A DNA stretch of 64,000 nt, taken from Vogesella mureinivorans. Its GTDB lineage: Bacteria; Pseudomonadota; Gammaproteobacteria; Burkholderiales; Chromobacteriaceae. The stretch lies in assembly GCF_007644035.1 (NCBI RefSeq), contig NZ_VMTV02000178.1, forward strand, positions 1 to 64,000, in the 5' to 3' direction. Below the pieces are notes generated by a model. It searched no databases, was not told the DNA's origin, and saw nothing but the letters and a program-made list of their open reading frames with translations. This document shows, one piece after another, positions 59,296 to 64,000 of the stretch. Both the position numbers and the translations under genes were made by a program. How positions within the stretch are numbered: position 1 is the stretch's first letter; every line of letters starts with the position of its first letter.

Positions 59296-60336
59296 TTATG
59301 GCAGGCGCAAGGTGCCACCCAGCGGCAACAGGCGAAAGGCCTGCTCGCTTACCCCCAGCTGGCGGCGCGCGGCAGCCAGGTCGTCCAGCGGCGCGTCCAC
59401 CGCCTCGCTGGCCAGCGCAAACACGCCCCAATGGATGCCCACCGCCTGGCGCGCCTTCACATCGCGGAACATCTGTACGGCTTGCAATGGGTCCACGTGC
59501 TGCGAGGCCATGAACCAGCGCGGCAGGTAAGCGCCCACCGGCAACAGCGCCAGGTCGATAGTGCCCAAGCGGCGGCCGATATCGGCAAACAGCGGCTGCA
59601 CATAGCCGGTATCGCCCGAGTACCACACCGTCTTGCCCTGCCCTTTTACCGCCCAGCCGGCCCACAGCGTTTCGTTGGTATCGGCCAGGCTGCGCTTGCT
59701 CCAGTGCTGCGCTGGCGTGGCGGTGTACTGCAGGCCGCCCACGTCGGCACTTTGCCACCAGTCCAGCGCGGTGATGCGGGTGGCACCACGGTCGCGCAGC
59801 CAGGCGTCCATACCCAGCGGCACCACAAACTGCGGCTGGCCGCCGGGCTGCGCCAGCAAGGCGTCGATGCTGTCGCGGTCGAGGTGGTCGAAGTGGTTAT
59901 GCGAGATCAGCACCACGTCGATACGCGGCAGCTGTGCCAGCGTGGCCGGTACCGGCAGGTAGCGGCGCGGCCCTAGCCACTGCACCGGTGACACGCGCTC
60001 GGAGAAGATCGGGTCGATCAGCACGTTTTGCCCACCCAGCTGCAGCAGGCCACTGGCGTGGCCCAGCCAGGTGTAGCTGGGCGTGCTGCGGTTGGCCGCC
60101 AGCCAGGCCAGGTCCGGCTGTACGCGCGGGATGCGTTCGGGGCGCTGCACCACGTCGGGGCCGGTCCACTCTTCCCAGCGCCAGCGCAGGATGTCGCCCA
60201 GCCCCGGCTGCCGGAAGGGGTACAGGTTGCGGTAGCCATCCGCCGTGTGATGGGGCGGGCTGCCTGGCGGCGGCGCATCGCCCCCGCATGCGGTCAACGT
60301 CAGGGCGGCCAGCGCCGCGGCGATACCGTGCTTCAT
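59296..60336 (-). CDS. MBL-fold metal-dependent hydrolase, lipoprotein
   Basis: The 346-residue protein starts MKHGIAAALAALTLTACGGD, a signal with lipobox LTAC, so it is anchored by lipid in a membrane facing the periplasm. The core is the NAPE-PLD/UlaG-like metallo-beta-lactamase fold: VLIDPIFSERVSPVQWLGPRRY, VVLISHNHFDHLD (His and Asp metal ligands) near 150, VWYSGDTGYVQPLF near 245, and VGIHWGVF near 305. Homologues are phospholipase D-like or of unknown substrate. ATG 60336 follows AGGAAG; a longer frame is rejected. Confidence 0.85.
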   Translation of the reverse strand: MKHGIAAALAALTLTACGGDAPPPGSPPHHTADGYRNLYPFRQPGLGDILRWRWEEWTGPDVVQRPERIPRVQPDLAWLAANRSTPSYTWLGHASGLLQLGGQNVLIDPIFSERVSPVQWLGPRRYLPVPATLAQLPRIDVVLISHNHFDHLDRDSIDALLAQPGGQPQFVVPLGMDAWLRDRGATRITALDWWQSADVGGLQYTATPAQHWSKRSLADTNETLWAGWAVKGQGKTVWYSGDTGYVQPLFADIGRRLGTIDLALLPVGAYLPRWFMASQHVDPLQAVQMFRDVKARQAVGIHWGVFALASEAVDAPLDDLAAARRQLGVSEQAFRLLPLGGTLRLP

Positions 60337-60369
60337 GCCTGCTTCCTGCGCAAAAAAACGCATTATGAC

Positions 60370-60396
60370 AAAAGGCCGCCTCTGTGGGCGGCCTTT
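60370..60396 (-). terminator. Terminator of trhP
   Basis: AAAGGCCGCC (60371-60380) and GGCGGCCTTT (60387-60396) form a 10-bp stem with TTT at the end and a further T on the minus strand. Confidence 0.75.
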
Positions 60397-60420
60397 CGAT
60401 ACAACTAGCGCGGTGGCAAC

Positions 60421-61770
60421 TTACAGCAGACGTGCCAGCAGTGCTTTTTCCATACCGGCCATACCTGGAATCTTCACCTTCACGCCGTTACCCGGTGCCA
60501 CGCTGGTGGCTTCGCCGTTGCGGGTCATTTCGGTGAGCTCTACGGTGCGGTTGCCGCTAGGGTGGATGATTTCCACGCGGTCACCCACAGAAAAGCGGTT
60601 TTTCACGTCGATCAGCGCCCAGCCGTCGGCGTCCACTTCCATCACGTCGCCTACGTACTGGCTTTGCTTGGCGATGGAATGACCAGACAGGTAGTTCTGG
60701 TGCTCTTGCGTCTGGTGGCGCTCCAGGAAGCCCGGGGTGTAGCCACGGTTGGCCAGGCCGTCCAGCTCGGCCAGCAGGCTGTAGTCGAACGGGCGGCCAG
60801 CCACGGCGTCGTCGATGGCGCGGCGGTAGGTCTGGGCGGTACGCGCCACGTAGTACAGGCTCTTGGTGCGGCCTTCGATCTTCAGCGAGTCCACACCGAT
60901 TTTCACCAGCTTCTCCACCTGCTCGACGGCGCGCAGGTCTTTGGAGTTCATGATGTAGGTGCCGTGCTCGTCTTCGATGATGGGCATCAGCTCGCCGGGG
61001 CGGTTGGCTTCTTCGATCAGGTAGGTCTTGTCGGCCAGCGGGTGGCGCTGCTGGCTGCCGCAGGACGAGAAGCTCTGGTTGGCTTCTTCCAGCGCTTTGC
61101 CAAAGTCGAAGTCGATTTTTTGCGGCTTCACGTCACCGGCGTCGTCGCCCTGGGTGTCGTGCACCTTGTAGTCCCAGCGGCAGGCGTTGGTACAGGTACC
61201 CTGGTTCGGGTCGCGGTGGTTGAAGTAGCCGGACAGCAGGCAGCGGCCGGAATAGGCAATGCACAGCGCGCCGTGCACGAATACTTCCAGCTCCATATCC
61301 GGGCATTCCTGGCGGATTTCGGCGATTTCGTCCAGGCTCAGCTCGCGCGACAGGATGATGCGCTCCACGCCCATCTTCTGCCAGAACTTCACCCCCATGT
61401 AGTTGGTGGTGTTGGCCTGTACCGACAGGTGGATAGGCACGTGCGGCCAACGTTCGCGCACCATCATGATCAAGCCGGGGTCGGCCATGATCAGCGCGTC
61501 CGGCTTCATCTCGATCACCGGCTCCATGTCGGCCATATAGGTTTTGATCTTGCTGTTGTGCGGCAGGATGTTGCTGGCCACAAACAGCTTTTTGCCGCGG
61601 GCGTGGGCTTCTTCTATGCCGATGCGCAGCTCTTCCAGCTTGAAGTCGTTATTGCGTGCGCGCAGGCTGTAGCGCGGCTGGCCGGCGTAGACGGCGTCGG
61701 CACCAAAGTCGTAGGCGGCGCGCATTTTGTCCAGCGTGCCGGCGGGCAGAAGCAGTTCGGGTGATTTCAT
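60421..61770 (-). CDS. trhP: Peptidase U32-family tRNA 5-hydroxyuridine synthesis protein TrhP (YegQ)
   Basis: The 449-residue protein is a U32 family member closest to YegQ, now called TrhP, which with prephenate makes 5-hydroxyuridine in the wobble position of tRNA in Enterobacteria. Motifs: ELLLPAGTLDKMRAAYDFGADAVYAGQPRYSLRARNNDF at the start, ILSRELSLDEIAEIRQ near 143, EVFVHGALCIAYSGRCLLSGYFNHRDPNQGTCTNACRWDY near 170 (Cys-rich, Fe-S-like), and DSLKIEGRTKSLYYVARTAQTYR near 297. Role inferred from family. It ends in a terminator. Confidence 0.88.
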   Translation of the reverse strand: MKSPELLLPAGTLDKMRAAYDFGADAVYAGQPRYSLRARNNDFKLEELRIGIEEAHARGKKLFVASNILPHNSKIKTYMADMEPVIEMKPDALIMADPGLIMMVRERWPHVPIHLSVQANTTNYMGVKFWQKMGVERIILSRELSLDEIAEIRQECPDMELEVFVHGALCIAYSGRCLLSGYFNHRDPNQGTCTNACRWDYKVHDTQGDDAGDVKPQKIDFDFGKALEEANQSFSSCGSQQRHPLADKTYLIEEANRPGELMPIIEDEHGTYIMNSKDLRAVEQVEKLVKIGVDSLKIEGRTKSLYYVARTAQTYRRAIDDAVAGRPFDYSLLAELDGLANRGYTPGFLERHQTQEHQNYLSGHSIAKQSQYVGDVMEVDADGWALIDVKNRFSVGDRVEIIHPSGNRTVELTEMTRNGEATSVAPGNGVKVKIPGMAGMEKALLARLL

Positions 61771-61785
61771 TGATCTTCTCGCGTC

Positions 61786-62205
61786 TCAGTGCAACAGGCA
61801 GGACATGGGCAGCGGCGCGCGATCTGGCGCGACAAAACCGCGGCGGGCGTCATGTTCCTGCAGTTTTTGTTCGGAATAATGCTGCGCTACCAGTGCCTGG
61901 GTGCCACCGAGCAAGTCGGGGTTGGCCGCGACAAAGTCGTCCCAGCAGGCCTGCTGTGCGGGCGCGGCGTCCAAGCGGCTGTACATGATGGCCAGCAGGG
62001 CCATGGTCAGCGTGTGATGATACTTTTCTGCCGCGCCGTGGGCCATGGCGTAGCGCGACAGCGTATGCGCGCAGCGGGCGGCGGCTTCGCGTGCCGGGTA
62101 GCGGCTGCGGTAAGCCCACGCCGCCTGCAGGTGCGCGCGGTGGTTAAACTCGGCGGCAGGCAGCGCGTGGCTTTCCAGCTCGCGCAAAAATGCCTGAAAA
62201 TCCAT
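61786..62205 (-). CDS. Conserved protein of unknown function
   Basis: I do not recognise the family by name. From ATG 62205 (GGAG six bases upstream) it has 139 residues, with AAEFNHRAHLQAAWAYRSRYP near 18 and GAAEKYHHTLTMALLAIMYSRL near 60; the conserved His residues (HRAHL, YHHT) may bind a metal. There is no signal peptide. It lies 15 bases upstream of trhP and may be co-transcribed with it. A longer frame to 62310 would cross the upstream gene's terminator and is rejected. Confidence 0.6.
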   Translation of the reverse strand: MDFQAFLRELESHALPAAEFNHRAHLQAAWAYRSRYPAREAAARCAHTLSRYAMAHGAAEKYHHTLTMALLAIMYSRLDAAPAQQACWDDFVAANPDLLGGTQALVAQHYSEQKLQEHDARRGFVAPDRAPLPMSCLLH

Positions 62206-62231
62206 GGGTGTCTCCGGATACAAGACAATAC

Positions 62232-62254
62232 AAAAGGCTCCGGGTAGGAGCCTT
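62232..62254 (-). terminator. Terminator of the DUF455-small membrane protein operon
   Basis: AAGGCTCC and GGAGCCTT arms (62234-62241 and 62247-62254) with a GGGTA loop, followed on the minus strand by TT. Confidence 0.7.
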
Positions 62255-62361
62255 GTCTGGTTAAGGGTTTGTTGCGGCGCGATTATGCGCGTGCCCCTAT
62301 CCAGCGTCAAGGTAGCAAACGGTCACAATGGCGACATAAAGCCCTGTTTTTCAACACCCTT

Positions 62362-62574
62362 TTAGCGACGGGGTTTTTTCATCAGCGCCAATATGCCCAT
62401 GAACTGACCCACTACGCCGGCCAGCATCAGCAGCGCCGCCAGCGCGGCCTCCCAACCATTACCACCCGCCGCGGCGCGCGCGGCAGAGGCCAGGGTAAAC
62501 AGCACGGTGCCGGCCAGGGTGACGACGATGGCCAGGCGGCGGTTGTGCCGCAGGGTGTCAAACAGCTTGTTCAT
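62362..62574 (-). CDS. Small inner-membrane protein of unknown function
   Basis: The 70-residue protein has two hydrophobic segments (LAIVVTLAGTVLFTLASAA and ALAALLMLAGVVGQFMGILALM) and a basic end (KKPRR). I do not recognise it. It overlaps the 3' end of the DUF455 gene by 17 bases, which indicates translational coupling. It ends at a terminator about 110 bases downstream. Confidence 0.6.
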   Translation of the reverse strand: MNKLFDTLRHNRRLAIVVTLAGTVLFTLASAARAAAGGNGWEAALAALLMLAGVVGQFMGILALMKKPRR

Positions 62575-63409
62575 GCTTGCTCCGTGTAACAGTACGCTGC
62601 CGGGTAACGCTAAAGTCTTCCAGCATGCTAAGTTCGAATTCGGTAAAACCGGCTGCCAGCCGGGCCGGGCGGTTCATCTCGCCGCGCAGCAGGGCCACAT
62701 GGTACTGGCCCAGCAGGCTGCGAAAAGTTTCCAGCGGGTCTAGCCCGCGGGCGTCGCACAGCGTGGTAAACCAGTAATTGCCGATGCGCACGTGGCCTAC
62801 CTCGTCGTGCAGGATGGTGGCCAGCACCGCCGCGCTGTCGTGGTCGCCAATAATGGCCAGGCGGCGCTGTATCGGCGGCACGGCATCCAGGCCGCGCGCC
62901 TCCATCACCCTGGGCACCAGCGCCATGCGCGTCAGCACGTCGTGGCCGGTTTGCACCGCCATGTCCCACAGGGTGTTGTGCGCGGGAAAGTCGCCGTAGT
63001 CGTAGCCCAGTGCGGCCAACCTTTGCTGCAATAGCAAAAAGTGCTGCGCCTCTTCTGCCGCCACGCGCAACCAGTCTTCCACAAAGGCATCCGGCATATC
63101 ACGAAAGCGCCAGGCGGCGTCCAGCGCCAGGTTGATGGCATTGAACTCGATATGCGCAATGGCGTGCAGCAGTGCCGCCCGCCCCTCGGCGTTACCCAGG
63201 CCACGCCGTGGCACCTCGGTGGCCGCCACTAGCGGCGGGCGCGCCGGCCTGCCTGGCGCAGGCACCGGGTACAGCGGGCCACCGGCGCGCGCATAGCCGC
63301 CCGCCAGCCATTGCCGGTACAAGGCTTGCGCCTGCGCGGGCTTGGCCACGATGCAGTCGCACATCAGCGCGGCTTCTATTGCCGGGTACAGGGAAAGGGC
63401 GTCGGTCAT
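62558..63409 (-). CDS. DUF455 ferritin-like protein
   Basis: The 283-residue protein belongs to the DUF455 family (ferritin-like four-helix bundle). Possible di-iron ligands are the Glu and ExxH pairs in AIAHIEFNAINLALD near 102, EEAQHFLLLQ near 130, and DEVGHVRIGNYWF near 207. PRRGLGNAEGRAALLHAIAHIEFNA is the family signature. The reaction is unknown. ATG 63409 is chosen; a TTG 15 codons earlier is unlikely. It overlaps the small membrane protein. Confidence 0.82.
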   Translation of the reverse strand: MTDALSLYPAIEAALMCDCIVAKPAQAQALYRQWLAGGYARAGGPLYPVPAPGRPARPPLVAATEVPRRGLGNAEGRAALLHAIAHIEFNAINLALDAAWRFRDMPDAFVEDWLRVAAEEAQHFLLLQQRLAALGYDYGDFPAHNTLWDMAVQTGHDVLTRMALVPRVMEARGLDAVPPIQRRLAIIGDHDSAAVLATILHDEVGHVRIGNYWFTTLCDARGLDPLETFRSLLGQYHVALLRGEMNRPARLAAGFTEFELSMLEDFSVTRQRTVTRSKHEQAV

Positions 63410-63517
63410 GGGGCGGCATTGTACCTGCCACCCCCGCCAACAGAAAGCTGACAAAAGTCAGTGGCCGGGCCGCACGCCTTGTGCATAATGAAAGCCTGAC
63501 CACACAAGGAGCACGCC

Positions 63518-63958
63518 ATGCTGTTCAATTCCAGCCTGCTGGGCGAAGTAGACGTCGACGAAAACACCATCATCACTTTTGCGCATGGCCTGGCGGCGTT
63601 TGAAAACTGCACCCGCTTCAAGCTGTTTCACGACGCAGACCGCAACAGCCCGCGTGTGTACTGGCTACAATCGCTGGACAACCCGGACGTGCTGTTCAGC
63701 GTGACCGACCCCGGCCGCCTGGGCATACGCTACGAAGTGCTGCTGACCGACGACGAGATCGCCAGCCTGGCGCTGGCCCGCCCGGAAGACGCCATGGTGC
63801 TGCTGATTGTTTACCGCGAGGTGGACAGTAAAGAAACCAACCCGCTGCTGGCCCAGCTGCGCGCCAATGTACGCAGCCCGCTAATCATTAACCTGGCCAG
63901 CCTGCGCGGCATGCAAAAGCTCAACCTGGAATGCGATATCGTGTTCCGTAATACCTGA
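63518..63958 (+). CDS. fliW: Flagellar assembly factor FliW
   Basis: The 146-residue protein begins MLFNSSLLGEVDVDENTIITFAHGLAAFENCTRFKLF, the FliW family start, and continues with VYWLQSLDNPDVLFSVTDP and ANVRSPLIINLASLRGMQ. FliW binds flagellin and CsrA, linking flagellin levels to translation control. AAGGAG lies before the ATG. csrA is not visible here. The gene is divergent from the DUF455 gene and alone on this strand at the window edge. Confidence 0.9.
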   Translation: MLFNSSLLGEVDVDENTIITFAHGLAAFENCTRFKLFHDADRNSPRVYWLQSLDNPDVLFSVTDPGRLGIRYEVLLTDDEIASLALARPEDAMVLLIVYREVDSKETNPLLAQLRANVRSPLIINLASLRGMQKLNLECDIVFRNT

Positions 63959-64000
63959 GCCCGCTGCAACGCCACGCTGGCGCACCCTGACGGTGCGCTG

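Overview
The window comes from a betaproteobacterium of the order Neisseriales, most likely Chromobacteriaceae (the Chromobacterium/Vogesella/Aquitalea group). The case rests on the partial 16S rRNA, whose 5' end is of the Neisseriales type, on the order leuC-ecn-leuD-leuB-asd-usg-fimV-truA-trpF-trpB-trpA-accD typical of betaproteobacteria, on a phaC-phaA pair and on high GC. The genus is an inference. The stretch looks chromosomal: there is no prophage, insertion sequence, CRISPR array or tRNA that I can support.

Layout. 1-1.3 kb: 5' part of a 16S rRNA gene (minus strand) with boxA and a strong promoter. 1.3-7.6 kb (minus): tex, a SpoIIAA-like protein, a Rieske oxygenase, a small exported protein and two tandem EamA transporters. 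8.1-11.4 kb (plus): ackA-pta. 11.6-13.1 kb: a chemoreceptor. 13.2-19.7 kb (minus): a polyamine block of speA, a PuuB-like oxidase and potGHI. 20.2-28 kb: an EAL-CBS-GGDEF protein, a hydrolase/enoyl-CoA hydratase pair, astE, and a cupredoxin-like protein joined to a GGDEF-EAL protein. 28.2-44.4 kb (minus): the large leu/asd/fimV/truA/trp/accD cluster, which also carries an entericidin gene, an SMR transporter, a CbiQ-like membrane protein and a monooxygenase-fold gene between trpB and trpA. 44.5-48.1 kb: a regulator and small metabolic and transport genes. 48.2-56.9 kb (plus): chemoreceptor, phaC-phaA, Xaa-Pro aminopeptidase and two solute-binding-like proteins. 57-63.4 kb (minus): argS, an MBL-fold lipoprotein, trhP and a DUF455 group. 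63.5 kb: fliW.

The genes form coherent modules. Acetate overflow (ackA-pta) and PHA storage (phaC-phaA) both draw on acetyl-CoA, and accD commits it to fatty acids. Leucine, tryptophan and aspartate-family synthesis sit in one cluster held together by ATGA/GTGA stop-start overlaps. speA, potGHI and the PuuB-like oxidase make, import and degrade polyamines. Two chemoreceptors, fliW, fimV paralogues and two c-di-GMP proteins point to a motile, surface-responsive cell.

The most striking signal is not a gene. The 9-mer GTTGGCCGC, or its complement GCGGCCAAC, occurs 59 times by my eye count, about once per 1.1 kb, where base composition predicts roughly one. It lies in both orientations, inside genes in all reading frames, and as close inverted pairs forming hairpins between genes. 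That is how DNA uptake sequences (DUS) look in Neisseriaceae, but the sequence differs from every DUS dialect I know. I regard it as a candidate undescribed uptake-type repeat.
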